From the NCBI RefSeq assembly GCF_014202765.1, contig NZ_JACHHN010000011.1, forward strand, positions 94,934-158,933: a stretch of DNA of 64,000 nucleotides, in the 5' to 3' direction. The first letter of the stretch is position 1. Every line of letters starts with the position of its first letter. Under the pieces are notes generated by a model, which saw only the letters and a list, made by a program, of their open reading frames with translations, was not told the origin of the DNA and searched no databases. The DNA is from Silvimonas terrae (GTDB taxonomy: Bacteria > Pseudomonadota > Gammaproteobacteria > Burkholderiales > Chitinibacteraceae). Made by a program: the position numbers and the translations under genes. Positions 46,849-56,262 of the stretch are shown piece after piece.

Positions 46849-48300
46849 ATGCCGTTGTCGCAATTGCAGCCGGCGCTGTTGTGGCGCCATTTCCAGACGC
46901 TGTGCAGTTTTCCCCGCCCGTCCAAGCATGAAGCCGCCTTGCGCGCGCATTTGCAGGATTGGGCCAAAGGCCAGGGCCTGGCGTATGAAGTGGATGCCAC
47001 TGGCAATCTGTTAATCAAAAAGCCCGCCACACCGGGTCTGGAAGATCGCCAGACCGTGGTGTTGCAAGGTCACCTGGATATGGTGACGCAAAAAAACGCC
47101 GATACCGCGCATGATTTCCATACCGACCCGATTCGCCCGCGCGTGCAAGAGGGCTGGGTGCGCGCTGAGGGAACTACGCTGGGCGCAGATAACGGCATTG
47201 GTGTCGCCGCAGCACTGGCTGTGCTGGAAAGCAAAGACATCGAACACGGCCCGCTGGAAGTGCTGCTGACCGTCGATGAAGAAGCCGGCATGAGCGGCGT
47301 ACACGGTTTGCAGTCGGGCTGGCTCGCGGGCCAGTTGCTGCTTAATCTGGATACCGAAGACTGGGGCGAGTTGTATGTGGGTTGCGCGGGCGGGGTCGAT
47401 GTCGCCGTCAGCCGCCCGCTGGCATACGAGCCCATTGTGGCCGGGATGCAAGTCCTGCGCGTAGCCGTCAAGGGCTTGCACGGTGGGCATTCCGGCGTGG
47501 ATATCCACCTGGAACGGGGCAATGCCAACCGGCTTCTGGCCCGTGTGCTGGATGACTTGCTGGCGCTGCCGCACGCGCGTCTGGTGACGTTTGAAGGCGG
47601 CACTTTGCGCAATGCCTTGCCGCGTGAAGCTTTTGCGGTGATCGCCGTGGCCGAAGAGGGCAGCGATCGCGTGCAGGGCGTGGTGCGGCGCTGGCAACAG
47701 CGGTTGAGCCGCGAACTGGCGCGGGTGGATGAGGGCATCAAGCTGAGTGTCGAGAGCGCGCAAGCCACGCAAAGCCTCTCCGCACCAACCAGCCGCCAGG
47801 TGATCGACCTGTTGATGGCGCTGCCACATGGGGTATCGCGCTGGAGCCAGGCTGTACCGGGGGTGGTGGAATCCTCCAATAACCTGGGCGTGGTCCGTGT
47901 CGGCGAAGCTGGATTCTCTGCGTTATTACTGGTGCGCTCGCTGACCGACGAAGGTCAGGATGAAGTGGCTCGCCGGATTGAAGCCATCGCCCGCATGGCC
48001 GGTGCGCAATCCGAGCGCTCCGGCGCTTATCCTGGCTGGACGCCTGATCTGTCTTCCACCGCACTCAAGCTGGTGCAGGATGCCTACCAGGCGCGTTATG
48101 GCAAGGCCGCCGAAATCAAGGTCATCCACGCGGGTCTGGAATGTGGTTTGATCGCGGGCAAATACCCGGCGATGCAGATGGTCTCGTTTGGTCCGACGGT
48201 TCGTGGCGCACATTCGCCGGATGAACGCGTGGAAATTGAAAGCGTGGCGTATTTCTGGGACTTGCTGGTGGACGCACTCAAGGCAGTGCCGGTGCGCTAA
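46849..48300 (+). CDS. pepD: Aminoacyl-histidine dipeptidase (peptidase D)
   Basis: A 483-residue zinc dipeptidase of the M20 family that cleaves carnosine-type and other dipeptides in the cytoplasm. Metal ligands are visible in VLQGHLDMV, TLGADNGIG, DEEAGMSG and LNLDTEDW; GLHGGHSGVDI marks the dimerising lid domain, and the final His is in GPTVRGAHSPDE. The length matches E. coli PepD (485). The start follows three tandem 9-base units. Confidence 0.94.
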   Translation: MPLSQLQPALLWRHFQTLCSFPRPSKHEAALRAHLQDWAKGQGLAYEVDATGNLLIKKPATPGLEDRQTVVLQGHLDMVTQKNADTAHDFHTDPIRPRVQEGWVRAEGTTLGADNGIGVAAALAVLESKDIEHGPLEVLLTVDEEAGMSGVHGLQSGWLAGQLLLNLDTEDWGELYVGCAGGVDVAVSRPLAYEPIVAGMQVLRVAVKGLHGGHSGVDIHLERGNANRLLARVLDDLLALPHARLVTFEGGTLRNALPREAFAVIAVAEEGSDRVQGVVRRWQQRLSRELARVDEGIKLSVESAQATQSLSAPTSRQVIDLLMALPHGVSRWSQAVPGVVESSNNLGVVRVGEAGFSALLLVRSLTDEGQDEVARRIEAIARMAGAQSERSGAYPGWTPDLSSTALKLVQDAYQARYGKAAEIKVIHAGLECGLIAGKYPAMQMVSFGPTVRGAHSPDERVEIESVAYFWDLLVDALKAVPVR

Positions 48301-48358
48301 ACCTGCAGGTGCAGTCTGGTTTGTTTACAGTTTTTGATAGCACTGGAGGGCAATATCC

Positions 48359-49222
48359 ATGTCGGTTCAAGACGATCAAATACCCGCTGCACCCGCAAGT
48401 CCCCCCCGCCGGGGTTTCCTTGGCGCCACCCTGGCAACGGGCTTTGCCCTTGCGGTGCGGCCCGTTGCCGCATCCACCATCACGACCGACTCGGTGGGGC
48501 TCACTGCCGGTGCCATTACCATTGCGGTGAATGGTGGCGACATGCCGGCCTATCGGGCCCGGCCCGCGACCGGTCAGGGCCCGTTGCCGGTGGTGATCGT
48601 GGTGCAGGAAGTCTTTGGTGTGCATGAACACATCCAGGATGTGTGTCGGCGTCTGGCCAAGTTGGGTTATCTGGCCATTGCCCCTGAGTTGTATTTTCGG
48701 CAGGGCGACCCGCGCAAATATCCGGAAGTGGCCGATCTGCTCAAGAACATCGTGAGTCAGGTGCCCGATGAACAAGTTCTGTCTGACGTGGATGCCACGG
48801 TGAACTACGCCGTGGCGAACGGCGGCGACCCGGCCCGGCTGGCCTTGACCGGTTTTTGTTGGGGTGGCCGCATTGCGTGGCTGTATGCAGCGCATAACCC
48901 GCGCATGAAGGCCATTGCGGTCTGGTATGGCCAGGTGTTGCAACCGTCCACGGCCAATAGCCCCAAGTCACCGCTGGATCTGGTGGCGCAAATGAAAGTG
49001 CCGGTGATTGCCTTTTATGGGGGCAAGGACCAGGGGATTACTCAGGAAAACGTGGGCAAGATGCGCGCGGCAATGGACGCGGCCGGCAAGTCATTTGAAT
49101 TGCATGTCTATCCGGAAGCCGGACATGGTTTCAATGCGGATTACCGCCCCAGTTACAATGCCGAAGCCGCCACGGATGCCTGGCAACGCATGCTGGGCTG
49201 GTTCCACAAATACGGCGTATGA
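48359..49222 (+). CDS. Dienelactone hydrolase family protein, Tat-exported
   Basis: A 287-residue alpha/beta hydrolase. Residues 1-40 are a twin-arginine signal (PPRRGFLGATLATGFALAV), so the folded enzyme is sent to the periplasm. The catalytic nucleophile is Cys in LTGFCWGGR; Glu in VVQEVFGVHEH, an Asp near KDQG and His in EAGHGFNADY complete the site. Family members open dienelactones or hydrolyse other esters; the substrate here is unknown. GGAGGG lies 9 bases before the ATG. Confidence 0.9.
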   Translation: MSVQDDQIPAAPASPPRRGFLGATLATGFALAVRPVAASTITTDSVGLTAGAITIAVNGGDMPAYRARPATGQGPLPVVIVVQEVFGVHEHIQDVCRRLAKLGYLAIAPELYFRQGDPRKYPEVADLLKNIVSQVPDEQVLSDVDATVNYAVANGGDPARLALTGFCWGGRIAWLYAAHNPRMKAIAVWYGQVLQPSTANSPKSPLDLVAQMKVPVIAFYGGKDQGITQENVGKMRAAMDAAGKSFELHVYPEAGHGFNADYRPSYNAEAATDAWQRMLGWFHKYGV

Positions 49223-49240
49223 GCGCATCATGGCGCAAAC

Positions 49241-49270
49241 AAAAAAGCCGGCAGGGATGCCGGCTTTTTT
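49241..49270. terminator. Bidirectional rho-independent terminator
   Basis: AAAAAAGCCGGCA GGGA TGCCGGCTTTTTT sits between the convergent hydrolase and GNAT genes and can serve both. Confidence 0.9.
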
Positions 49271-49291
49271 CATGATGTCGGGGGCCAGCGC

Positions 49292-49783
49292 TTAATCTTC
49301 GCGCGCGGCCATTTGATCCAGCGCTGCGCCATGCACCCGGCAGATCCGCCAGTCTGGCATGACGGTCGCGCCCAGCCCTTCATAAAAGCCGATCGCGTTC
49401 ACGTTCCAGTCCAGCACACTCCATTCAAAACGGCCAAAACCGCGTGCTTTGGCGATTTTGGCTAACTGCAGCAACATGCGCTTGCCCAGACCCATACCGC
49501 GCGCCTGCGGGCGCACATAGAGGTCTTCCAGGTAGAGGCTGCGACGGGTCAAGAAAGTGGAATAGCTCTGGAAATAGAGCGCAAAAGCCAGGACGTTATC
49601 GCCATCTTGTGCAATCAAACATTCAATCAGCGGTTTATCGCCAAACAAATCGGCGGTCAGGCGTTCCGCACTCATATCGAGTAAATGGGTCAATTTCTCG
49701 AATTCGGCCAACTCGGTCACCATGGCGAGAATTTCATTTACATCGGCCGGGGTGGCGGGGCGAATCTTTACGTGGGCGGACAT
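49292..49783 (-). CDS. GNAT acetyltransferase, SSAT-like
   Basis: A 163-residue acetyltransferase resembling the spermidine/thialysine acetyltransferase group: FALYFQSYSTFLTRRSLYLE, DLYVRPQARGMGLGKRML (acetyl-CoA loop) and FEWSVLDWNVNAIGFYEGLG. The natural substrate is likely an amine or amino acid, unproven. The ATG follows GGAAG. The gene lies downstream of a terminator and is transcribed alone. Confidence 0.9.
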   Translation of the reverse strand: MSAHVKIRPATPADVNEILAMVTELAEFEKLTHLLDMSAERLTADLFGDKPLIECLIAQDGDNVLAFALYFQSYSTFLTRRSLYLEDLYVRPQARGMGLGKRMLLQLAKIAKARGFGRFEWSVLDWNVNAIGFYEGLGATVMPDWRICRVHGAALDQMAARED

Positions 49784-49831
49784 CCGCTGCTTCCTTATGC
49801 TGGTTTTGCTAAAACAATCCGCCGGAGCGGT

Positions 49832-49862
49832 AAAAACAAAACGGGCAGCACTGGCTGCCCGT
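49832..49862 (-). terminator. Terminator of the cytochrome c5 gene
   Basis: On the minus strand, GACGGGCAGCC AGT GCTGCCCGT followed by TTTGTTTTTA, about 60 bases after the cytochrome stop. Confidence 0.8.
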
Positions 49863-49920
49863 CCGGTCGTTCTATTTACGAAAAAACGTGCAAAAAGTAA
49901 TCAATGCTGGCAAATCATGC

Positions 49921-50673
49921 TTATTTGGCGTGATTGATCATATAGTGCGCAGCAGCCCGGAACTCGTCGTCGCTACCGCTGTAACCACCTTTCGGTGGCA
50001 TGGCACCATTGCCGTTCTTGAGTACGTTTTCGATCACGTCTTCAGGTTTTTTGCCTTGCAACTTGGCTGACCAGTCTGCCTTGTTGCCAAACTTGGGTGC
50101 ACCTGCTGCACCGGTACCGTGGCAGGCCTGGCAAGTGCTTTCATACACTTCCTTGCCCTTGGTTTCCGGATCAACTACGCCACCAGCCGCTGCGGCGGGT
50201 GCTGGTGCTTCAAACTTGGCACCGGCGTCGTCGGCCATATAAGCCACCGCACGTTTGACTTCGTCATCGGTCAGATCCGTCGAACCACCGCGTGCCGGCA
50301 TGGCATTGAAGCCCTTGATCGCGTGGGTCCAGAGGGTTTCAAACCCCTTGGAAATACGCGGGCCCCAGGCGGCGGTATCGCCAAACTTGGGTGAACCCAT
50401 CAGCCCTGCGCCGTGACAGGAAATACAGACACTTTCAAATACAATTTTGCCGCTGCGCTGCCCAATGGGTGCGCTATCAACCACTTTGCTGATCCCAATG
50501 GGTTGCAGGCGAGCTTCAATGGCTTGATCGGTCATGGTCATCAAACCCAGATTCACCCCGCTGCCGGAGGTGAACAGTTTGACCACCATGAAGATAAACA
50601 ACGGCACGCCAACCAGCGCCGCAACGATGAGGCCGACAAAGCTCTTAACTCCTGAGGCGTTTGAACCACTCAT
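49921..50673 (-). CDS. Dihaem cytochrome c5 family protein, membrane-anchored
   Basis: A 250-residue cytochrome with an N-terminal membrane anchor (FVGLIVAALVGVPLFIFMVV, about 12-32) and two class I haem domains: CISCH at about 83-87 with Met ligand in NAMPARGG, and CQACH at about 182-186 with GAMPPKGG, joined by an Ala/Pro linker. The two domains are similar, suggesting duplication. In Neisseria a cytochrome of this layout carries electrons from the bc1 complex to terminal oxidase or nitrite reductase. Same role is likely here. Confidence 0.92.
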   Translation of the reverse strand: MSGSNASGVKSFVGLIVAALVGVPLFIFMVVKLFTSGSGVNLGLMTMTDQAIEARLQPIGISKVVDSAPIGQRSGKIVFESVCISCHGAGLMGSPKFGDTAAWGPRISKGFETLWTHAIKGFNAMPARGGSTDLTDDEVKRAVAYMADDAGAKFEAPAPAAAAGGVVDPETKGKEVYESTCQACHGTGAAGAPKFGNKADWSAKLQGKKPEDVIENVLKNGNGAMPPKGGYSGSDDEFRAAAHYMINHAK

Positions 50674-50812
50674 GCTGCCATCCCTTTTTATCGTGAAGTC
50701 AGGTGAATCAAGTCAAGAATTTGCGCCGGATTATACCGGCACGGTAGTACGGGCGAAAGCTGCGTAGACGCTCTCAGCCAAACACGGTATTATCCAATCC
50801 CTCGCAAGTTAT

Positions 50813-50889
50813 GCGCCCGTAGCTCAGTTGGATAGAGTATTGGTTTCCGAAACCAAGGGTCACAGGTTCGATTCCTGTCGGGCGCACCA
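50813..50889 (+). tRNA. tRNA-Arg (anticodon CCG)
   Basis: A 77-base tRNA gene with encoded CCA. Acceptor arms GCGCCCG and CGGGCGC pair fully; the D arm is AGCTCAGTTGGATAGAGTA; the anticodon stem TTGGT/ACCAA holds the loop TTCCGAA, so the anticodon is CCG and reads CGG (Arg); the T arm is ACAGGTTCGATTCCTGT. No truncated copy or integrase lies nearby. The gap after it (50890-51095) shows nothing I can name. Confidence 0.97.
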
Positions 50890-51095
50890 ATCTCCTTTTC
50901 CCCTTGTTCCTCCTTCTATAGCCAGATCAGGCATCAGCGCGCCGTTCAGGCTTGTTTTCCGGTTGTTTTGCCATACGGGCCGGGTGCATCTGTTTTTCAT
51001 CTGAATCCTATTATTTGCCATGTTTGCCGAATTTGCGCGCGATGTTGCATTTGCGTGGCGTATTTGTGCGCAGGGCGCAGTATGACACCGGACAT

Positions 51096-51127
51096 TAAAA
51101 AGCCCGGCCATAGCGGTCCGGGCTTTT
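51096..51127 (-). terminator. Terminator of the FUSC efflux operon
   Basis: On the minus strand, AAAAGCCCGGAC and GGCCGGGCTTTTTAA flank a short loop, about 20 bases after the stop of the channel gene. Confidence 0.85.
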
Positions 51128-51145
51128 GCGATGGTTTGATCCAGA

Positions 51146-52594
51146 TCAGTTTTCGGCGGTGGTTTGCGCTTTTGCCGCAGATTGCCAGCCACCTCCCAGC
51201 GCCAGAAAGAGATTGATCTGATCTTGCGCCAACTGGCTGTCCGAGCCCGCCAGAGCGGCATCTGCGCTGGCCAGCGTGCGGTCGGAATCCAGGCTGGTCA
51301 GGAACGGTGCCCGGCCGGCCTTGTACATGGTGCGGTTTTCTGCCGCCACCTGCCGCGCTTTGTCCCGAGCGGCGCGCAGATCGGCATTGCGTTGCAGATC
51401 ATGGGTGTAGCGGGTGAGGGCGGTTTCGGTTTCCTTGAGTGCCCCCAGCACCACCCCATCAAAATGGCCCAGTGCGGCATCGGTGCTGGCTTCGGCGGCG
51501 TGAATGCGCGCGCGCGAGCCACTGTCCGGGATGGTCCAGCTAATCAGCGGGCCGATACCCCAACGATTGGCCGCTGGCGTGCCCAGGTCTGCAAAAATAC
51601 CGGTCGAGCCCACCGACGCACCAATCTTGATATCCGGATAGAGGTCCGCCGTGGCCACGCCGATTTTGGCGGTGGCAGTGGCCAGTTGCCGTTCCGCCTC
51701 GCGGATATCCGGCCGGCGTTTAAGCAACGCGGCACCGTCACCCACCGGGATAGCCTGGCTCAGGCGGGGTTCTTCGGCACACTGGATTGATGCCTGGGTG
51801 ATTTCGGCTGGCGTTTTGCCGACCATGACCGCCAGTTGGTAAATGGCGGCATCGTGATCGGCCTGAAAACGCGGCAGATTGGCGCGCAACATGTCGGCCT
51901 GGGCTGCTGCGCGCAGCACATCCGTATTGCGGCCACGCCCGGCGTTTGCCATGCGGCGGGTGATATCCACACTGTGGTTTTGCAAATCCAGCTCATGCTG
52001 GGCGACCGATAGCTCACGGTTGGCCGAACACGCCATCACATAGGCACGCACGGTTTGCGCCACGACGTTCACGCGTGCCAGATCCAGTGCCGCTTGTGCG
52101 CCTTCGGCGTTGGCGTGGGCGGCTTCTTCGCCGCGCTTGAGCTTGCCAAAGAGGTCCAGGTCATAAGAGACGGCAAGACCGACGTCACCTTCGTTCAGTA
52201 CTGGCAGTTTTTCGGTAAGCAAAAACGATTCACCTGACTCTTGTGCGCGCTTGGCGGCAAAGTCAAAGCCGCCGTGCAGACCGCCTTCGGCCTCGACTTG
52301 ACCCATGATGTAGACCGCGCGGCGCAGATTGGCCGAGGCCACCCGCAGTTCAGTATTGGCGGTCATGGCTTGCTGCACCAGACCATTGAGTTGCGGGTCG
52401 TCGTAGAGCTTCCACCAATCGTCCGGCACGGGCGCAATGGCAACCGCCGGATCATGCGCACCGATAAAGCTGCCAGCCGCGCTGGGGTTGTTGACGACGG
52501 CCTTGTCTGGCACCCGGTAGTCCGGGCCGACCGTGGTACACGCCAGCAGCGACTGCAACAAGGCCAGTGCCAGCGCGGTTTTAACGAGTTTCAC
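51146..52594 (-). CDS. Outer membrane efflux channel lipoprotein, NodT family
   Basis: A 482-residue TolC-like lipoprotein: lipobox LLAC (Cys at 19), then TTVGPDYRVPDKAV. Both channel repeats are present, with DPQLNGLVQQAMTANTELRV and LLKRRPDIREAERQLATATA. It is the last gene of the five-gene efflux operon; its start overlaps the HlyD-type gene by 4 bases. It gives the FUSC pump its outer membrane exit. Confidence 0.93.
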   Translation of the reverse strand: MKLVKTALALALLQSLLACTTVGPDYRVPDKAVVNNPSAAGSFIGAHDPAVAIAPVPDDWWKLYDDPQLNGLVQQAMTANTELRVASANLRRAVYIMGQVEAEGGLHGGFDFAAKRAQESGESFLLTEKLPVLNEGDVGLAVSYDLDLFGKLKRGEEAAHANAEGAQAALDLARVNVVAQTVRAYVMACSANRELSVAQHELDLQNHSVDITRRMANAGRGRNTDVLRAAAQADMLRANLPRFQADHDAAIYQLAVMVGKTPAEITQASIQCAEEPRLSQAIPVGDGAALLKRRPDIREAERQLATATAKIGVATADLYPDIKIGASVGSTGIFADLGTPAANRWGIGPLISWTIPDSGSRARIHAAEASTDAALGHFDGVVLGALKETETALTRYTHDLQRNADLRAARDKARQVAAENRTMYKAGRAPFLTSLDSDRTLASADAALAGSDSQLAQDQINLFLALGGGWQSAAKAQTTAEN

Positions 52595-53487
52595 GATTTT
52601 GCTCCTGCCTTGGCGGGGGCTGCGTTTTGCAGCACCGATACCGTGGCTGTGCGGCCGGCGACCAGCCGCAGGTTTTCCGGGACTTCATCCAGCGCAATCC
52701 GTACCGGTACGCGCTGGGCCAGGCGTACCCAGTTGAAAGTCGGGTTGACGTTGGGCAGGCCGGTTGCGCCCGCGGTGCGATCACGGTCTTCAATCCCGGC
52801 GGCAATGCTTTCCACATGACCATGCAGGCGGCGTGATTCACCCATGATGATGATTTCGACGGGCTGGTTGATTTGCACGCCCGCCAGTTTGGTTTCTTCG
52901 AAATAACCGTCGACGTGGAAAGAGTGGCTATCCACCACGGACAACACCGGGCGGCCAGTGCTTACGTAGTCACCCTGCCGGGGCACACGGTCATTCAGAT
53001 ACCCATCGACCGGGCTCACCACGGTGGCCCGTTGCAGGTTCAGTTTGGCGACATCCACAGCGGTTTGCGCCTGGGTGATGGTGGCCTCTATCTGCTCCAC
53101 CTTGGCGATGCTCTCTTCCGTGGTTTCGGTGGCCACCAGGTCTGCCAGCTTGCGGTTACGCGCGGCTTCACGTTTGGCTTGCGCCAGTAGCGGTTTTTGC
53201 AGTGCGACCGTGGCTTCGGCCTGGCGCAGTGCCAACTCAAAACGGGCGCGGTCAATGACAAACAGTACCTGGCCGCGTTTGACCATCTGGTTATCGGCCA
53301 CGTTGACGTCGGTAATCTGGCCTGAGACATCGGGCGCGACCTGAACCACGTCGGCGCGGATATGGCCGTCGCGTGTCCAGGGAGCGGTGGTGTAGTAGTC
53401 CCACAGGTGGCGACCGACGATGAACGCCGCGATGACAAAGATCAGCGTCAGGACGATAGTCCCCGTTTTGCGAACAATTTTATTCAT
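52591..53487 (-). CDS. HlyD-family efflux adaptor, AaeA/EmrA-like
   Basis: A 298-residue periplasmic adaptor anchored by TM at about 10-30 (GTIVLTLIFVIAAFIVGRHL). Biotinyl-lipoyl halves are seen in VDVAPDVSGQITDVNVADNQ-type sequence (VAPDVSGQITDVNVADNQMV) and ATVVSPVDGYLNDRVPRQGD, with an alpha-hairpin between. It links the FUSC pump to the outer membrane channel. Overlaps both neighbours by 4 bases, indicating tight translational coupling. Confidence 0.93.
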   Translation of the reverse strand: MNKIVRKTGTIVLTLIFVIAAFIVGRHLWDYYTTAPWTRDGHIRADVVQVAPDVSGQITDVNVADNQMVKRGQVLFVIDRARFELALRQAEATVALQKPLLAQAKREAARNRKLADLVATETTEESIAKVEQIEATITQAQTAVDVAKLNLQRATVVSPVDGYLNDRVPRQGDYVSTGRPVLSVVDSHSFHVDGYFEETKLAGVQINQPVEIIIMGESRRLHGHVESIAAGIEDRDRTAGATGLPNVNPTFNWVRLAQRVPVRIALDEVPENLRLVAGRTATVSVLQNAAPAKAGAKS

Positions 53488-53693
53488 GGTTTTAACCAGT
53501 GGATCAGGGTGACGGTTGCGCCAAGGACGAGTACGTATAGCGCAAGGTTAAACAGCGAGCGGTGCCAGACCAGCTTGTAAAAGCCGACGCGGGCCAGCAC
53601 AAAGCGCAAGGCGCCGGTGACAAAAAAAGCAATGACCATCCAGGCCAGCAAGCTGGGGATGAACACGCCGTAAATATCGATTTCACCGCTCAT
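53484..53693 (-). CDS. DUF1656 small membrane protein, AaeX-like
   Basis: A 69-residue protein with two membrane segments, starting MSGEIDIYGVFIPSLLAWMV and continuing LVWHRSLFNLALYVLVLGAT. This is the DUF1656/AaeX family that accompanies AaeA and AaeB-type pumps; its role is not known. It lies between the FUSC gene (54 bases upstream) and the adaptor gene, which it overlaps. Confidence 0.93.
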   Translation of the reverse strand: MSGEIDIYGVFIPSLLAWMVIAFFVTGALRFVLARVGFYKLVWHRSLFNLALYVLVLGATVTLIHWLKP

Positions 53694-53747
53694 CGGGTGT
53701 TTCTCTTTTCATATGTGATGTCAGTTCTGCAAGGCATGACCGGGTAC

Positions 53748-55775
53748 TCAGAAGGCTGGCGCGTGTCGGTAGCCCGGCGTGCCGGGGAACAAGCTCACCC
53801 GCAACTCCACCAGCGCATGCAGCGCCTCGCGGGAGGCATGATCGGCCCGGCCGATCACCAGGCTCATGGCGTCATCAATCCGCGCCCGCAGGGTGTCAGG
53901 GGCGCGCTTGTGACGGCTGTTTTCAATCCGCGCCCGGTAATGACCGGCCACGCCACCCAGCACAGCATCAATGGAGTGGCGATCCAGCTCGGACAGATCG
54001 AGTTCATCGCGCTGCAATTCCAGCGCGCTGTAGCCCACGCGCAATTCGGTAAAACCGTCGCTGTAGCTGTCATCACCACTGGCTGCCAGGCGCGGCACCA
54101 GTTGGCCCAGGCGATCCAGCATGCGCGAGCTCAAGCGGGCGTAATCCTGGGCATCCTCGCCGGCAGCGGTGTTTGCCAGATCACGCCAGCTGGCATGAAC
54201 CAGACGGTGGGTGGCCAGTTGCACGCCAAATGGCCGGGTGATGAGTGTCCAGACCAGCGCAAACAAGGCGCCGGCGGCACCGGCCAGGTTGCCATTGAAG
54301 AAGGCGGTGAAGTTGGCGTCGTATGCGCCTTGCAGGCCCAGGAACGTGGCCGTGTTGACCGACAGCAACATGGCAATCATGTTGAAGCGGGGCAGGGGAA
54401 TCAGCGTACCAATGATCAGGAACGGCACCGCCAGCAGCGCCACCAGCGTAGCAAAGTCGTGCGATGCGGGAATGATGGCAAACAGCATCAACGCCGAGAG
54501 CCCGATACTGACAATGGTCCAGACAAAGAACAGCCGGATAAACGGGGCTGGCTCATCCATTGCGGCAAAGAAACACGAGGCCACGGCACCCAGCGTGACG
54601 GCCCCCGCGCCATCTTCCCAGCCCATACCGATCCAGATCATGCAGCCGGCAAAAATAGAAACCGAGGCATTGATGGCAGAAAACAGCATGATGCCGTGAT
54701 CATAGTGACGCGCACCGCCATTCACATCACGCCGCGTGTAGACCGGCACCCAGGGTTTGACCCCTTCTTGTCCCGACAACAGTTGCTGCAGATGCAGACA
54801 GTCTTGCCACAGCTCGACCAGCGTGCCCACACGGGAACGCATGGTGCGCCCCAGCGCACTGCGCCATTCGCTGCTATGCACGACCGTCTGACCCAATCGG
54901 GCAATTTCTTCTTTCAGGCGTTGGCCATCTTCCGGGCGCGAAGCGGGCGAGAGAATCCACTGGGTGACGTCATGCATCAACGTGTCGACACCGTCAGGCA
55001 ATGCCTGATTGTTGGCGCGCAGTTCTTGCATCATGCCGGTCATGGATGACAACACCGGTAGCAACATGCTCATACGGCCCCGCAAGGCGCGGGCATAGCC
55101 GACGGTATCTGCGGTATCCGGGTCGTAAGCCAGCTGGCTGATGAGTTGGTCCAGCGCCAGAATGTCAGACGCCAGACGATGGCGACTGGCCAGATGCGCG
55201 CGCTGGTCCGCCACCGGGGTGAGTGTGTCGGCGGCCCAGGCTGCGGCATCACGCAACCAGCCCGCGGTGCGTGCACTGATCACCGGCGCGACCTTGCCCG
55301 GAAAAATCAGACCCGCCACCACGCTGGCGCTCAGAATGCCGACCAGGATTTCTTGTGTGCGGGCACTGGCAATATCAAACACGTTTTGCGGCGCGTTGAC
55401 TGCGGGCAGGGCGATCATGGGCAAGGTGTACGCGGCCAGCATGAACACATAAGCGCGTGGGGTGCGATCCAGCAAAGAGATATACAGCAGTGTGCCAGTC
55501 CAGGCACCGATAGCCGCAGACAGCAGCACCGGGGCATCAATCAGCAGCGGCACCAGGGCGACCGCCGCGCTGGCGCCCAGAATGGTCCCCAGTACCCGGT
55601 ACAGCGCCTTGGAGCGGGTAGCGCCGGTGAGCGGGTGCGAGACCACATACACCGCGGCCATGGCCCAGTAAGGGCGTGGCAAACCCAGGGCAAACGCAAT
55701 ATACAAAGCCAGCATCGAGGCAAAAAAGGCTTTGAAGGAAAACAGCCAGTCTCTGGCGGTGGGCCAATGGATCAT
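53748..55775 (-). CDS. FUSC/AaeB family efflux pump, inner-membrane
   Basis: A 675-residue membrane protein of the aromatic acid exporter/fusaric acid resistance family. It has two blocks of about five to six membrane segments (about 12-150 and 355-480), each followed by a cytoplasmic domain. It starts MIHWPTARDWLFSFKAFFAS and carries LGLPRPYWAMAAVYVVSHPL, a family hallmark. With the adaptor, DUF1656 protein and channel it would export aromatic carboxylic acids or similar toxins. Start overlaps the marR stop by 4 bases. Confidence 0.92.
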   Translation of the reverse strand: MIHWPTARDWLFSFKAFFASMLALYIAFALGLPRPYWAMAAVYVVSHPLTGATRSKALYRVLGTILGASAAVALVPLLIDAPVLLSAAIGAWTGTLLYISLLDRTPRAYVFMLAAYTLPMIALPAVNAPQNVFDIASARTQEILVGILSASVVAGLIFPGKVAPVISARTAGWLRDAAAWAADTLTPVADQRAHLASRHRLASDILALDQLISQLAYDPDTADTVGYARALRGRMSMLLPVLSSMTGMMQELRANNQALPDGVDTLMHDVTQWILSPASRPEDGQRLKEEIARLGQTVVHSSEWRSALGRTMRSRVGTLVELWQDCLHLQQLLSGQEGVKPWVPVYTRRDVNGGARHYDHGIMLFSAINASVSIFAGCMIWIGMGWEDGAGAVTLGAVASCFFAAMDEPAPFIRLFFVWTIVSIGLSALMLFAIIPASHDFATLVALLAVPFLIIGTLIPLPRFNMIAMLLSVNTATFLGLQGAYDANFTAFFNGNLAGAAGALFALVWTLITRPFGVQLATHRLVHASWRDLANTAAGEDAQDYARLSSRMLDRLGQLVPRLAASGDDSYSDGFTELRVGYSALELQRDELDLSELDRHSIDAVLGGVAGHYRARIENSRHKRAPDTLRARIDDAMSLVIGRADHASREALHALVELRVSLFPGTPGYRHAPAF

Positions 55776-56233
55776 GATGCGGCGCCAGAGTCGGTATCGC
55801 TGGCTGCAGCGGCTTCAATGGCACCAAATACCCGCAGAGTGGCCTGAAGGTCTTCCTGGCTAATGTTCTTGAGCACCTCAGCGCGCAGGCTGATCAGATC
55901 CTGTTCGATTTTTTCGCTCATGGCCCGCCCCGTGTCAGTCAGCCACAACGTATTGGCGCGCCGGTCTGCCGGATCGACCTCGCGCCTTATCAGGCCCGCT
56001 TTGCACAACTGATCCAGCAGGCGGACCAGTGACGGACTCTCTATTCCAACATAGTCAGCCAATGCCACCTGGCGCACCCCTTCGCCCAGTCGGCCGATGA
56101 ATAGCAGCGGGGTGGCACAGGCAGCGGAAACGCCATATACCGTGACGACATCCTGCGAAACCTGGCGCCAGTGGCGGCCAACCTGCAACAGGGAACTGGT
56201 CAAAGCAAGGCGGAGTGTGTCGAGATCATCCAT
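55772..56233 (-). CDS. MarR family repressor of the FUSC efflux operon
   Basis: A 153-residue MarR-type regulator. The winged helix is seen in VALADYVGIESPSLVRLLDQ, LCKAGLIRREVDPADRRANT and LWLTDTGRAM. I start it at 56233 (MDDLDTL) because a longer reading from 56269 would run across the likely operator at 56263. First gene of the operon, overlapping the FUSC gene by 4 bases. It probably represses the operon until an aromatic ligand binds, as known for related MarR proteins. Confidence 0.9.
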   Translation of the reverse strand: MDDLDTLRLALTSSLLQVGRHWRQVSQDVVTVYGVSAACATPLLFIGRLGEGVRQVALADYVGIESPSLVRLLDQLCKAGLIRREVDPADRRANTLWLTDTGRAMSEKIEQDLISLRAEVLKNISQEDLQATLRVFGAIEAAAASDTDSGAAS

Positions 56234-56262
56234 GCAGTAAAAGTTACCATGGAGAATATTCG

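Noticed and set aside
50813..50889. tRNA-Arg as an attachment site for an integrated element
   Set aside because: No integrase gene or direct repeat of the tRNA 3' end is seen on either side.
50860..51261. Minus-strand frame overlapping tRNA-Arg
   Set aside because: It runs across the tRNA, a terminator and the end of the outer membrane channel gene, so it is not a real gene.
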